Position numbers and translations under genes: made by a program. Shown in pieces: positions 7,546 through 16,073 of a stretch of DNA of 64,000 nucleotides. The stretch covers positions 62,001 to 126,000 of the forward strand of contig JAKSRE010000003.1 of the NCBI GenBank assembly GCA_024403775.1, given 5' to 3'. The DNA comes from Clostridia bacterium (GTDB taxonomy: Bacteria > Bacillota > Clostridia > Saccharofermentanales > Saccharofermentanaceae). Each line of letters starts with the position of its first letter. The first letter of the stretch is position 1. A model generated the notes under the pieces. The model did not search any database and had not been told where the DNA came from. It was given only the letters and a program-made list of their open reading frames with translations.

Positions 7546-9935
7546 ATTTTCCAATGCTCTGGATATAGAACTGTATATTCAGGTTTAAGAAGTCTGTCAT
7601 CAATAAGTAATGCAAAACCAGTGTCATCGTTAGTTCTAATGACACGCCCAACTGCCTGCAATACCTTTTCCCATCCAGGAAAACGGTAAGCAAAAGCATA
7701 ACCGTCACCAAATGCTTCATCATAATAGTTTTTTAGTATTTCTCTTTCGGGAGAAAGAGTTGGAATTCCAACTCCAATGATAATCACGCCTTTTAAACGG
7801 TCTCCAACAAGATCAATACCTTCACCAAAATGTCCTCCGAGTACAGTCATTCCAATTAAAAGCTCAGAACTACTTTTATCAAAATTTGACAGGAATTCTT
7901 TCTTTTCTTTTTCGTTCATTTCAGGTTTTTGAATTACTATTCTTGCATTTTTTAATTCCTTATTATCAATTGCATTCTCGAGTTCATTGTGTATTACATT
8001 TAAATACTCAAATGAAGGGAAGAATATCATATAATTACCAGTTAATTCAGATAATTGTTCAATTATTCTTCTTGTTAATCGTTTCTTGGTCTGAGCACGA
8101 TTTTTATATGTCGTACTTATGGATGTGTCAATGATTAAATCAAGATTCTCGCTAGGGAAAGGCGATGGAAGAATAAGAGTCTTATAATAATCAGCGTCTT
8201 TTCCAATTAAAATGCTCCTGTAATATTGAACAGGAGAGAGTGTAGCAGAGAAAAATATTACTGACATCTTGTCTTTAATTATGTCATTTAACATTTTTGA
8301 AGCATCAAGGCAATCGAGAGTAATAAGAGTATTATCCTCAGTGATTTTGATATTGGTTATATAGGCATTGTCATAATAATTCTCATAAACTGATAACCAG
8401 AATCGAGAGTCAAAGAAGAATTCCAGAATTTGGGAACGATTCTCGCCTTCTTCCAAGTCATCTAGAAGAGGAGAGAGGTATTTTAATACACACCAGAGTA
8501 TCTGATAGAGTTTGCGCGTTCTTTCGCGTGTTGCTTCAAAATCTTCAGTTCTCAAAGTCTTATTTTCGGGAACTTCTTCAAGAAAGTTAAATACACACTG
8601 ATGCTGCTCAAAACATCTGTTTGCAATATTAAAATATTGTATGAGCTGCAGAAAATACTTATCTAATTTACTGTCACGGCCCATAACGCATTCGTAAGCT
8701 TGTGTACAGCAATTTAGATTTATTGAGGCAGAATACATCTCCCTTGATCTATTAACAAGGTTATGAGCCTCATCTACAAGAAGGACATTCTGAGATTCAT
8801 CACCATCTTTAAAACATCTAACTATACTTACTCTTGGGTCAAAAGCGTGGTTATAATCTCCAATTACTACATTACAGTAATTTAAGGTATCAAGCAAAAA
8901 CTCATGAGGACAAATCTCATATTTAGATGCAATTCGCTTTACAAGGTCTGGGGTAATATCATCAAATAAGAGAATCTCATCTATTGCTGGTTTAAGTTTC
9001 AAATAGTATCCTTTGGCAAGAGGACAAAATTTGGCATCACATTTCTTGTCATAAGGACAAATACGTTCTTTTGATTCAAGTAGAATTGATCTTATAATCA
9101 ACCCTTTCTGGCGCATATCATTAATTGCCTTATGAGCTACAGTTCTGGTCGCAGTTTTTGCTGTAAGGTAGAATACTTTACTATAATTTTTACGTAGAAA
9201 CCCTTTAATTGCAGGATAAAGAGTAGATATAGTTTTACCTGTTCCAGTTGGAGCTTCGACGAAGAGAACTTCTTTTGAGGTTAAAGATATAAGAGACTGC
9301 TTAATAAATTCGGTCTGACCACTTCTTAACTGACCATAAGGAAATGTCAATTTTTTTATTGATTCCAAAGAGGATTCATTATACTTAAGAAGTTTAATAG
9401 CAAAAGCAACATAAGATGAACCTACCTCATTTATAAGATCATAGGCTTCGTCATAAGTCATTATATATGTGTTACTAGTTTTCTCTGTTGTTGTGATTGA
9501 TACGTAAGAAAGTTCCAGTTCGATTTGTTGAACTGAGTTATTAAGAAGGTAAGAAGCACCATAGAGTTTGAGCTGAGTCAGATGTTCTGCTCTTAATAAT
9601 TTATCAAACTCAGTTTTTGAGGAATTATGAGATTTAATCTCTATTATTTTATCTATTTTATTATTATCATCACTATTAATGAGTACTGCATCCGCTCTTC
9701 CAGAAAGCTTAAGAATGATTTCGCCTGCATTATATAAATATCTGATTGTATATTCAGAAGATATCCTTTCACTAAACTCTTTTTTTAAATCGTTAAATAC
9801 TTTCTGATGTAATCTTGTTCCAACAATTGCAGATATCGAGTTAAAAGAACCAGCAGATAAGTCGCCCGTTCTTGAAGTAAACACCGCAAGGTCTGTTATG
9901 CTTATAGAAATAGTCTTTTTAACTTGTTCTTCCAT
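7542..9935 (-). CDS. PD-(D/E)xK nuclease fused to a DinG/XPD-type iron-sulfur helicase
   Basis: A 797-residue ATP-dependent DNA helicase of the DinG/Rad3 group (DEAD_2 plus Helicase_C_2) with an N-terminal RecB-like nuclease domain. In the first 170 residues GRADAV, IIEIKSHN and QLKLYG fit a PD-(D/E)xK nuclease. The helicase shows Walker A APTGTGKT, a four-Cys iron-sulfur region (CPYDKKCDAKFC then CPHEF), the DEAH box LLVDEAHN and motif VI QAVGRVIR. It probably acts in repair of damaged or structured DNA. It is convergent with recO and divergent from the tRNA gene; a TATAAT-like box lies at 9942-9947 on this strand. The domain pair is known in Firmicutes; substrate is inferred. Confidence 0.85.
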   Translation of the reverse strand: MEEQVKKTISISITDLAVFTSRTGDLSAGSFNSISAIVGTRLHQKVFNDLKKEFSERISSEYTIRYLYNAGEIILKLSGRADAVLINSDDNNKIDKIIEIKSHNSSKTEFDKLLRAEHLTQLKLYGASYLLNNSVQQIELELSYVSITTTEKTSNTYIMTYDEAYDLINEVGSSYVAFAIKLLKYNESSLESIKKLTFPYGQLRSGQTEFIKQSLISLTSKEVLFVEAPTGTGKTISTLYPAIKGFLRKNYSKVFYLTAKTATRTVAHKAINDMRQKGLIIRSILLESKERICPYDKKCDAKFCPLAKGYYLKLKPAIDEILLFDDITPDLVKRIASKYEICPHEFLLDTLNYCNVVIGDYNHAFDPRVSIVRCFKDGDESQNVLLVDEAHNLVNRSREMYSASINLNCCTQAYECVMGRDSKLDKYFLQLIQYFNIANRCFEQHQCVFNFLEEVPENKTLRTEDFEATRERTRKLYQILWCVLKYLSPLLDDLEEGENRSQILEFFFDSRFWLSVYENYYDNAYITNIKITEDNTLITLDCLDASKMLNDIIKDKMSVIFFSATLSPVQYYRSILIGKDADYYKTLILPSPFPSENLDLIIDTSISTTYKNRAQTKKRLTRRIIEQLSELTGNYMIFFPSFEYLNVIHNELENAIDNKELKNARIVIQKPEMNEKEKKEFLSNFDKSSSELLIGMTVLGGHFGEGIDLVGDRLKGVIIIGVGIPTLSPEREILKNYYDEAFGDGYAFAYRFPGWEKVLQAVGRVIRTNDDTGFALLIDDRLLKPEYTVLYPEHWKI

Positions 9936-9966
9936 AAAGTAATTATAACAAATATGTCATACGTTA

Positions 9967-9995
9967 TTGCTATTTTAGTTCTAAAACTGTAAAAT
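9967..9995 (+). promoter_or_regulatory. Probable sigma-70-type promoter of tRNA-Leu
   Basis: TTGCTA (9967-9972) and TAAAAT (9990-9995) are separated by exactly 17 bases, and the predicted start is a few bases before the tRNA. The boxes match 4/6 and 5/6 of the consensus. Confidence 0.5.
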
Positions 9996-10005
9996 ACTTA
10001 CGCTT

Positions 10006-10091
10006 GCGGATGTGGTGAAATGGCAGACGCGCTAGCTTCAGGTGCTAGTGAGAGCAATCTCGTGCGGGTTCAAGTCCCGCTATCCGCACCA
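10006..10091 (+). tRNA. tRNA-Leu (anticodon CAG)
   Basis: An 86-base cloverleaf with the long variable arm of a class II tRNA. The acceptor GCGGATG pairs with TATCCGC (10081-10087), followed by discriminator A and an encoded CCA (10089-10091). The anticodon stem CTAGC/GCTAG holds the loop TTCAGGT, anticodon CAG, reading CUG leucine codons. The T arm is GCGGG-TTCAAGT-CCCGC. The D-loop contains GGC as usual. It stands alone with its own promoter and terminator. Confidence 0.96.
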
Positions 10092-10092
10092 G

Positions 10093-10126
10093 GCCCTTAA
10101 GAATTCAATTCTTAGGGGCATTTTTT
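10093..10126 (+). terminator. Rho-independent terminator of tRNA-Leu
   Basis: A 12-bp stem (GCCCTTAAGAAT with its partner ending AGGGGC, one G-T pair) with a short loop is followed by ATTTTTTG. It begins two bases after the CCA end. Confidence 0.9.
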
Positions 10127-10129
10127 GTA

Positions 10130-10163
10130 AATTAAATAGGCGACTATATCTCAAATCGCCTAT
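10130..10163 (-). terminator. Probable terminator of the two-component operon
   Basis: ATAGGCGA (10136-10143) and TCGCCTAT (10156-10163) form an 8-bp stem. Read on the minus strand it is followed by TTTAATTT. It lies directly after the histidine kinase stop. The T tract is interrupted, so strength is uncertain. Confidence 0.55.
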
Positions 10164-10168
10164 CACTG

Positions 10169-11662
10169 TTATTTTTTCTTATTGGCATTGCTTAATTGCG
10201 AATTAGGAGATTCACAAGGAATTCTTATCTCAAAGCACGCACCAAATCCTTCTTTATTATATGCTTTAATGCTGCCTTTGTGCTCTTCAGCAATTGCTTT
10301 TACCAGGCTTAGTCCAATACCGTGTTTACCATCGCTGCCTTTGGCAAATCTTGTGAACATATTAGCCAGAACTTCGTCAGTAAAGCCATCACCATCGTCA
10401 TAAATAGTAAAGTTTACATAATCATTCTCGATTGATGTATAAAAATAAATATTTTGCTTAGCATATCTGATACAGTTCGAAAAGATGTTATCAAGCATTC
10501 TCAGAATGTCATTTTCATTTGCATAAATCAACTTATCTCCAACATCTGAACTTTGAATAAGTCCTTTTTTGTTTAATAAGATATTGCCTCGTATATTCTC
10601 AATTTCATGCCCAATTAGTTCGTTAATAGATATATTAGTCTTTTTAACCTCATAGTTACCATTCTTAGCCATATCCATTTTTGAAATAGATAGAAGATTT
10701 TCAACCATTGAACTAAGTCTCTCAGACTCATTAATAATTACATTAATGGCAGTATCTTTATCATCATCGACAAAAACATCATATTTTAAGCCCTCTGCAT
10801 AACCTTGAATAGACTGTAGAGGAGTTCTTAATTCATGAGAAACGTTCTGAAAAAACTGTTTTTGTTCCTTATCATTTTCTCTTAGTCGATCAGACATGAA
10901 ATTCATACCATCAGATAAATCCTGTAATTCTCGTGATACAACAAAAGTATGATAATTACTAAAATCACCATTTGCAATTCTCTTAGAAAATCTAACCATT
11001 TTATAAATTGAAATAATCAAAGGTATCGAGACTAAAATACAAAGAAAACCTGTTCCCCAAATCGAGATAAGCATAGTTCTAAATAATGATTCAAAAAGAA
11101 GATTAGCAAAATCAAAATAGTTGCTTGCTGGAATGTAATATAGAGCATAGACTCTATTAGTACTATCTGTATCGACAGACAATATTTTATAATAGAAATA
11201 AGCTGAATCAGAAACATTAAACACTCCTGTTTCTTGAATACCAGATTTATTTTTATCAATCACTAAATCAATAAAATAATTAAGTACTTTGGAAGATGCT
11301 TTATCAGTAGGCCAAAGTATACCAAATGATGCATCTTCATTCTGTTGTAAAAATGCGATTGAAACATCACTAGACATTAAAGACAGAGATAAGTTTTCCA
11401 ATTCCTCAGAATATAAATTAGAACCTGATTCTGAATTCTGAGATAAAGAAGTAACGATAGAAGGAATAAATTCTTCAGTTAATTCAACGGACGAATCAAT
11501 TCTACTATTGCACTGTTCGCTAACGAAAACATTAACATCATTAGAAAAATACTTAATATATAAGAATACAATAGAAAAAATAATTAATAGAAATGCTGAG
11601 TATATATGTACTACAATTGGGAATCTAAATCTTTTTGCTTTATTAATAATATCTTTGTTCAT
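10169..11662 (-). CDS. Membrane sensor histidine kinase
   Basis: Class I sensor kinase. Membrane helix 1 is about residues 18-39, an extracytoplasmic sensor region covers about 40-185 and helix 2 about 195-220, then HAMP (to about 265), HisKA with the phosphoacceptor His in NVSHELRTPL (about 276) and an HATPase domain with N box NIFSNCIRYA, G1 DDGDGF and a second glycine box HGIGLSL. I chose ATG 11662; a TTG one codon upstream is possible. It follows its response regulator with a four-base gap. The extracellular domain has no recognisable ligand-binding signature, so the signal is unknown. Confidence 0.9.
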   Translation of the reverse strand: MNKDIINKAKRFRFPIVVHIYSAFLLIIFSIVFLYIKYFSNDVNVFVSEQCNSRIDSSVELTEEFIPSIVTSLSQNSESGSNLYSEELENLSLSLMSSDVSIAFLQQNEDASFGILWPTDKASSKVLNYFIDLVIDKNKSGIQETGVFNVSDSAYFYYKILSVDTDSTNRVYALYYIPASNYFDFANLLFESLFRTMLISIWGTGFLCILVSIPLIISIYKMVRFSKRIANGDFSNYHTFVVSRELQDLSDGMNFMSDRLRENDKEQKQFFQNVSHELRTPLQSIQGYAEGLKYDVFVDDDKDTAINVIINESERLSSMVENLLSISKMDMAKNGNYEVKKTNISINELIGHEIENIRGNILLNKKGLIQSSDVGDKLIYANENDILRMLDNIFSNCIRYAKQNIYFYTSIENDYVNFTIYDDGDGFTDEVLANMFTRFAKGSDGKHGIGLSLVKAIAEEHKGSIKAYNKEGFGACFEIRIPCESPNSQLSNANKKK

Positions 11663-11666
11663 CAAA

Positions 11667-12371
11667 TCATTCTTTCTTTAATACAACTTTGAATCCGTAT
11701 CCCCAAACTGTAGAAATCTCAACATTGGAAACAGCAATCTTTTTACGAAGCCTCTTAACAGTATCGTCTGCAACTCTTGTCTCAATTTCTGACTCAAATC
11801 CCCAAATCTTCTCTAATAATTCTGGTCGTCCTACTGCACGATCCTTATTTAAAATCAAATAAGCAATCAAGGAGAATTCGTTTGGGGTAAGAGATACCTC
11901 AACATCATCTATTGTAACAATTTTTGTCTTTTTATATATCTTTAAATTACCAAATTCTATTAAATTATTATCATCAACTGGTGTTAAATCATTGACTCCG
12001 GTAATTTCCTGATGTCTTTTTAAAATTGATTTAACCTTTGTAACGAGTTTTACTGGACTGAATGGTTTTGTAAAATAATCATCGCTACCAAGATTAAGCC
12101 CTTGTATATAATCCTGATCACTATCTCTGGCAGTTAGCATAATAATAGGAACATTACTAAATTTTCTAATCTCCTGAAGAATAAAGAAACCATCTCTTCC
12201 AGGCATCATAACATCAAGGATTACCAAATCACATGGTTCTGTTGTAAATTTATTTAACAATAATTCACCATTCTCAAAAGCAAAACAAACATAGCCTTCT
12301 CTTTCCAAGAAGGATTTTAAGAGATTACGAATGTTGTTATCATCGTCTGCAATATAAATAATGTTGTTCAT
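11667..12371 (-). CDS. OmpR/PhoB-type response regulator
   Basis: A 234-residue DNA-binding response regulator. The receiver domain (1-120) shows the acidic pocket ADDD, the phosphoacceptor D53 in LVILDVMMPG, a Thr in IIMLTARD and the conserved Lys in YFTKPF. The C-terminal winged helix (about 135-230) carries LTPNEFSLIAYL and the recognition segment RVADDTVKRLRKKI. A good ribosome site (GGAGG) precedes the ATG. It is co-transcribed with the kinase downstream. Targets are unknown; the divergent LCP cell-wall gene is a natural candidate by position only. Confidence 0.92.
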   Translation of the reverse strand: MNNIIYIADDDNNIRNLLKSFLEREGYVCFAFENGELLLNKFTTEPCDLVILDVMMPGRDGFFILQEIRKFSNVPIIMLTARDSDQDYIQGLNLGSDDYFTKPFSPVKLVTKVKSILKRHQEITGVNDLTPVDDNNLIEFGNLKIYKKTKIVTIDDVEVSLTPNEFSLIAYLILNKDRAVGRPELLEKIWGFESEIETRVADDTVKRLRKKIAVSNVEISTVWGYGFKVVLKKE

Positions 12372-12527
12372 AAAATTTCCTCCATTTCTATTGTACCAAT
12401 TTTATAGCAAAATCTTTAAATTTTTTGTTTTGAATTGGTGCATTATTGTGGAAATGACTTAAAAAGAATTGCATATATTTAGGTATAATAATATAGGGTG
12501 TTTTTGAATATGATAAAGAGGTAATGT

Positions 12528-13979
12528 ATGGCTGATTCTAACGACAATAATAGTTTTATTGATTTTCCAAATTCTGACTCAAAAAAGAGCAGCAATAAAG
12601 ATGTTTCTAATTCTGAAAAGGCTTTAGTTGAAGTTAAGTCTAATGGGAAAGATTTAGCTGGAATAAAAGAAGATAAGTCCCTTGTTGAGAAAAAGAAGGA
12701 CTCACTTACACCGGTTAAGAAGAGTGTAACAGAGATTGCTTCTTCCGATAATGAGACAAAGAGTTTTAGTCTTCCTGCAACTGATGTAAAAAAAGAGGAA
12801 GCTGACAATACTTCAAAAGAAAACCCTGAATTAGAAGCAAAGCGTAAACTCAAAAAGAGAATACTCAAGATTTTACTTTGGGTTGGTGTCAGCATTCTTG
12901 GACTTATTTGTGGTCTGATTATTTTTGGTGTATGGTATACAAATTATCTTTTCAGCCAGATTGATTTTATTGAACCAGAGCAGGTTAATCAGACTATTGT
13001 TAACGAAGTTGGTGAGACTGTCGTTATTAAGGAAATTACCGAAACTACTGAGATTGAATATATTGAAGAAGAAACAATTCATAATTATCTTCTTATTGGT
13101 ATTGATAGCAGATCACGTAATTATACAGAAGATGGTACAGGTGGACTCTCTGACGTAAATATGATTTTGTCAGTTGATACTTCAAAGGGAACAATAAAAC
13201 TTGTTTCAATTGCAAGAGACTCTTATGCAAATATTCCAGGATTTAATAATCCTGCAAAAATTAATTCAGCTATGAGCCGTGGTGGCCCAGAACTTCTTAA
13301 GGCAACTGTGGAAAGTAACTTAAGAATTACTCTTGACGGTTATGCTTATGTTAACTTCTATAACATGGCTGCTGTAATTGATGCTGTCGGTGGAGTTTAT
13401 ATTGATGTTACTAGATCAGAACTTTATGCTGATCATGGTCTTAACGACTGTTTAAGAGAAGTTAATGCATTGTATGGCTATGATGCTTCATATCAGCAGG
13501 TTAATCAGACAGGTACAATTTGGGTTAACGGCAGACAGGCAGTTGCATATTCAAGAATCAGATATGTAGGTAATGGTGACTATGAACGTTCCGAAAGACA
13601 GGTTGAAGTATTAAGAAGTCTTCTTAATCAGTTTATGGCTTTATCTGTTACTGGTAAGGCGGCTGCTATTGATGATATTTTGTCATGTATCAGTACTAAT
13701 GTTTCACAGGAAGATATTACTAAGTATGCATTTGAATTCTTGCCTTCATTGACTAATATCGAACTTCAGTATATGCAGTTACCAATTCAGGGATGCTTCA
13801 ATTCTGGTATGTATGGTGATGAATGGAGTATAAGACCTAACTGGAATGCAATGATTCCATATGTTCAGCAATTCTTCTATGGTGAATCAATTGATTTTGA
13901 CAGAGTTACTGATATTAATCATGCACCAAGCGATGAATCTTGTCCTACTGATATTGACCTTGAAGAATTAATGCGATAA
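12528..13979 (+). CDS. LytR-CpsA-Psr (LCP) family cell-wall ligase
   Basis: Membrane enzyme that attaches undecaprenyl-phosphate-linked glycopolymers to peptidoglycan. A long Lys/Ser/Glu-rich cytoplasmic region (residues 1-105) precedes one membrane helix (about 112-137) and the extracellular LCP domain (about 185-410). Conserved LCP residues appear in GIDSR, LVSIARDSY, KINSAM, NFYNMAAVIDAVGGV and AYSRIRY-GDYERSERQ. The ATG has a GAGGT site. The long charged N-terminal tail is unusual and probably disordered. The neighbouring 13989 gene may be co-expressed. Which polymer is transferred cannot be told. Confidence 0.9.
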   Translation: MADSNDNNSFIDFPNSDSKKSSNKDVSNSEKALVEVKSNGKDLAGIKEDKSLVEKKKDSLTPVKKSVTEIASSDNETKSFSLPATDVKKEEADNTSKENPELEAKRKLKKRILKILLWVGVSILGLICGLIIFGVWYTNYLFSQIDFIEPEQVNQTIVNEVGETVVIKEITETTEIEYIEEETIHNYLLIGIDSRSRNYTEDGTGGLSDVNMILSVDTSKGTIKLVSIARDSYANIPGFNNPAKINSAMSRGGPELLKATVESNLRITLDGYAYVNFYNMAAVIDAVGGVYIDVTRSELYADHGLNDCLREVNALYGYDASYQQVNQTGTIWVNGRQAVAYSRIRYVGNGDYERSERQVEVLRSLLNQFMALSVTGKAAAIDDILSCISTNVSQEDITKYAFEFLPSLTNIELQYMQLPIQGCFNSGMYGDEWSIRPNWNAMIPYVQQFFYGESIDFDRVTDINHAPSDESCPTDIDLEELMR

Positions 13980-13988
13980 TGTAGTCGT

Positions 13989-14435
13989 ATGGATACTTTT
14001 AATTTTGCTGATAATATTGTTATAAAGACGCTTAAAATGATTTTTGCTTCTATGGGAAGAGCTACTTTGAAATTTTTTCGAGAGATTCCTGCAAAAGTCA
14101 AGTCTCATTGTGTTTTGAAGATTAATGAGTATAAATCAAGACCAAAGAGAACAGAAATGAATAAGATATATGTTTTAGTCGGTTATACTACGAAGCAGCA
14201 TGTTGAAAATAAATACAGAACTGAGCATCTTTTGATTACTGTAAGACGAGTTTTGCTGATGATTATCCTTTTGGAGATGTTACTTATTTCTATTAATAAA
14301 ATTGTTCCATTGGTTGATTTTTCTCAATATCAGAATATCTTAGGTATTAGTAGCATTGATGATATGACAAATAATGATCCGTTTACTACAGAGATAAAGG
14401 AAACGGAAAGTTCTATGATTTCCATTGACGGATAA
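13989..14435 (+). CDS. Uncharacterised small membrane protein
   Basis: A 148-residue basic protein I do not recognise. Residues 1-80 are Lys/Arg-rich and probably cytoplasmic, one strong membrane helix lies at about residues 88-108 (LLMIILLEMLLISI), and the last 40 residues are acidic and Thr-rich, ending near METESSM-like sequence. It begins nine bases after the LCP stop with no clear ribosome site, which suggests coupled translation, and it is followed by a hairpin terminator. By position it may work with the LCP protein at the membrane; that is only inference. Confidence 0.6.
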   Translation: MDTFNFADNIVIKTLKMIFASMGRATLKFFREIPAKVKSHCVLKINEYKSRPKRTEMNKIYVLVGYTTKQHVENKYRTEHLLITVRRVLLMIILLEMLLISINKIVPLVDFSQYQNILGISSIDDMTNNDPFTTEIKETESSMISIDG

Positions 14436-14436
14436 G

Positions 14437-14470
14437 GTGAAGAATTATTTTCAATTCTTCACTTATTTAT
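14437..14470 (+). terminator. Terminator of the LCP operon
   Basis: GTGAAGAATT (14437-14446) and AATTCTTCAC (14453-14462) form a perfect 10-bp stem with a six-base loop, followed by the T-rich TTATTTATT. Confidence 0.75.
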
Positions 14471-14479
14471 TGGTTTGTG

Positions 14480-14508
14480 TTGAATTAATGTATCTGTTGT
14501 TATATTAT
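14480..14508 (+). promoter_or_regulatory. Candidate promoter of gdhA
   Basis: TTGAAT (14480-14485) and TATTAT (14503-14508) have a 17-base spacer and lie 48 bases before the gdhA ATG, after the previous terminator. The boxes match 4/6 and 5/6 of consensus. Confidence 0.45.
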
Positions 14509-14555
14509 TTTTTTGTTCTATCTTGATTTTTTTAATATGAAAGGCGGTTTAAAAA

Positions 14556-15908
14556 ATGGATTACGCAATTAAAAATGAGTACCTTAATGGTCTTATGCAG
14601 AAGGTTATCGCTAAGAACCCTTCAGAGCCAGAGTTTTATCAGGCTGTTCATGAGTTTTTGACATCTGTTGAGGCAGTTGTTGACATTCATCCAGAGCTTA
14701 TTGATAAGAAGGTTCTTGAGAGAATCGTTGAGCCAGAGAGAACAGTTATGTTCCGTGTTGCTTGGGTTGATGATAAGGGTGAGATTCAGGTTAACCGTGG
14801 ATACAGAATCCAGTTTAACAGTGCAATTGGACCTTATAAGGGTGGTATCAGACTTCACCCATCTGTTAACCTTGGTATCTTAAAGTTCTTGGGCTTCGAG
14901 CAGATTTTTAAGAACTCTTTGACTGGCCTTGCAATGGGCGGTGCTAAGGGTGGTTCTGACTTCGATCCTAAGGGTAAGTCAGATAACGAAGTTATGGCTT
15001 TCTGCCAGAGCTTTATGCGTGAGCTTTACAGACACATTGGTCCAGACTGCGATGTTCCAGCTGGTGATATCGGTACAGGTGCTCGTGAGATTGGTTACAT
15101 GTTTGGCCAGTACAAGAAGATTGTTAACGAGTTCTCAGGCGTTCTTACAGGTAAGAAGTTAACTTTTGGTGGTTCACTTGCAAGAACTGAAGCTACAGGT
15201 TATGGTCTTTGCTACTTCACAAACTGCATGCTTAAGAAGCAGGGTACATCATTTGAGGGTAAGACAGTTGTTATCTCTGGTGCTGGTAACGTAGCTATCT
15301 ACGCTTGTGAGAAGGCTCAGCAGCTCGGTGCTAAGGTTGTAGCTCTCTGTGATTCAAACGGATACATCTATGATGCAGACGGAATTAAGCTTGATATCGT
15401 TAAGGATATTAAGGAAGTTAGAAGAGGAAGAATTAAGGAGTACGTTGATGCTGTTCCAACAGCTAAGTACGAAGATGGATGCTCAGGTATCTGGACAATT
15501 CCATGTGATATCGCTCTTCCATGTGCTACACAGAATGAGTTGAATCTTGATTCTGCTAAGACTCTTGTTGCTAACGGCGTTAAGTTCGTTGCTGAGGGTG
15601 CTAACATGCCAACAACTCCAGATGCTATTGCTTACTTCCAGGAGAATGGTATTAAGTTCGCTCCAGGTAAGGCATCAAATGCTGGTGGTGTTGCTACTTC
15701 AGGTCTTGAGATGGCTCAGAACAGCCAGAGACTTTCTTGGACATTTGAGGAAGTTGATGCTAAACTCAAGGATATCATGGAGAACATCTTTAAGAATGCT
15801 GATGAGACAGCAACAGCTATTGGTTTTGAGGATAACCTTGTAATGGGCGCTAACATCGCAGGTCTCTTAAGAGTATCTGATGCTATGATTGCTCAGGGTT
15901 GCATCTAA
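14556..15908 (+). CDS. gdhA: Glutamate dehydrogenase (GdhA, probably NADP-specific)
   Basis: Hexameric dehydrogenase that converts 2-oxoglutarate and ammonia to glutamate, linking carbon and nitrogen metabolism in the cytoplasm. The glutamate-binding Lys lies in YKGGIRLHP, the catalytic region in MGGAKGGSDFDPKG, with CDVPAGDIG after it, and the Rossmann glycine motif is SGAGNVA. The 450-residue length is that of the small-subunit bacterial class. The ATG follows AAAGGCGG. Codon choice is strikingly different from the neighbours, with many GGT, GCT, AAG and GAG codons, as expected for a highly expressed gene. It is monocistronic, with its own promoter and terminator. Confidence 0.95.
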   Translation: MDYAIKNEYLNGLMQKVIAKNPSEPEFYQAVHEFLTSVEAVVDIHPELIDKKVLERIVEPERTVMFRVAWVDDKGEIQVNRGYRIQFNSAIGPYKGGIRLHPSVNLGILKFLGFEQIFKNSLTGLAMGGAKGGSDFDPKGKSDNEVMAFCQSFMRELYRHIGPDCDVPAGDIGTGAREIGYMFGQYKKIVNEFSGVLTGKKLTFGGSLARTEATGYGLCYFTNCMLKKQGTSFEGKTVVISGAGNVAIYACEKAQQLGAKVVALCDSNGYIYDADGIKLDIVKDIKEVRRGRIKEYVDAVPTAKYEDGCSGIWTIPCDIALPCATQNELNLDSAKTLVANGVKFVAEGANMPTTPDAIAYFQENGIKFAPGKASNAGGVATSGLEMAQNSQRLSWTFEEVDAKLKDIMENIFKNADETATAIGFEDNLVMGANIAGLLRVSDAMIAQGCI

Positions 15909-15938
15909 TTCATAACACATTTTTGAATTAACATATGA

Positions 15939-15968
15939 GAGTGCTACATTTTGTAGCACTCTTTTTTA
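15939..15968 (+). terminator. Terminator of gdhA
   Basis: GAGTGCTACA pairs perfectly with TGTAGCACTC around a three-base loop, followed by TTTTTTATTT. Confidence 0.93.
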
Positions 15969-16073
15969 TTTAATCTACTTCTCTATATTAGATTTATAAT
16001 ATATAATATATTGACTATCAAAATATTTGATATGGCAAGTATTTATTTAATTACTAATCTAGAGGAGACAAAT

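Noticed and set aside
12469..12497. TTGCAT and TATAGG (17 apart) or TATAAT at 12484 as promoter of the LCP gene
   Set aside because: The perfect TATAAT has no -35 box at the right distance and the alternative pair is weak, so no box could be assigned with confidence.
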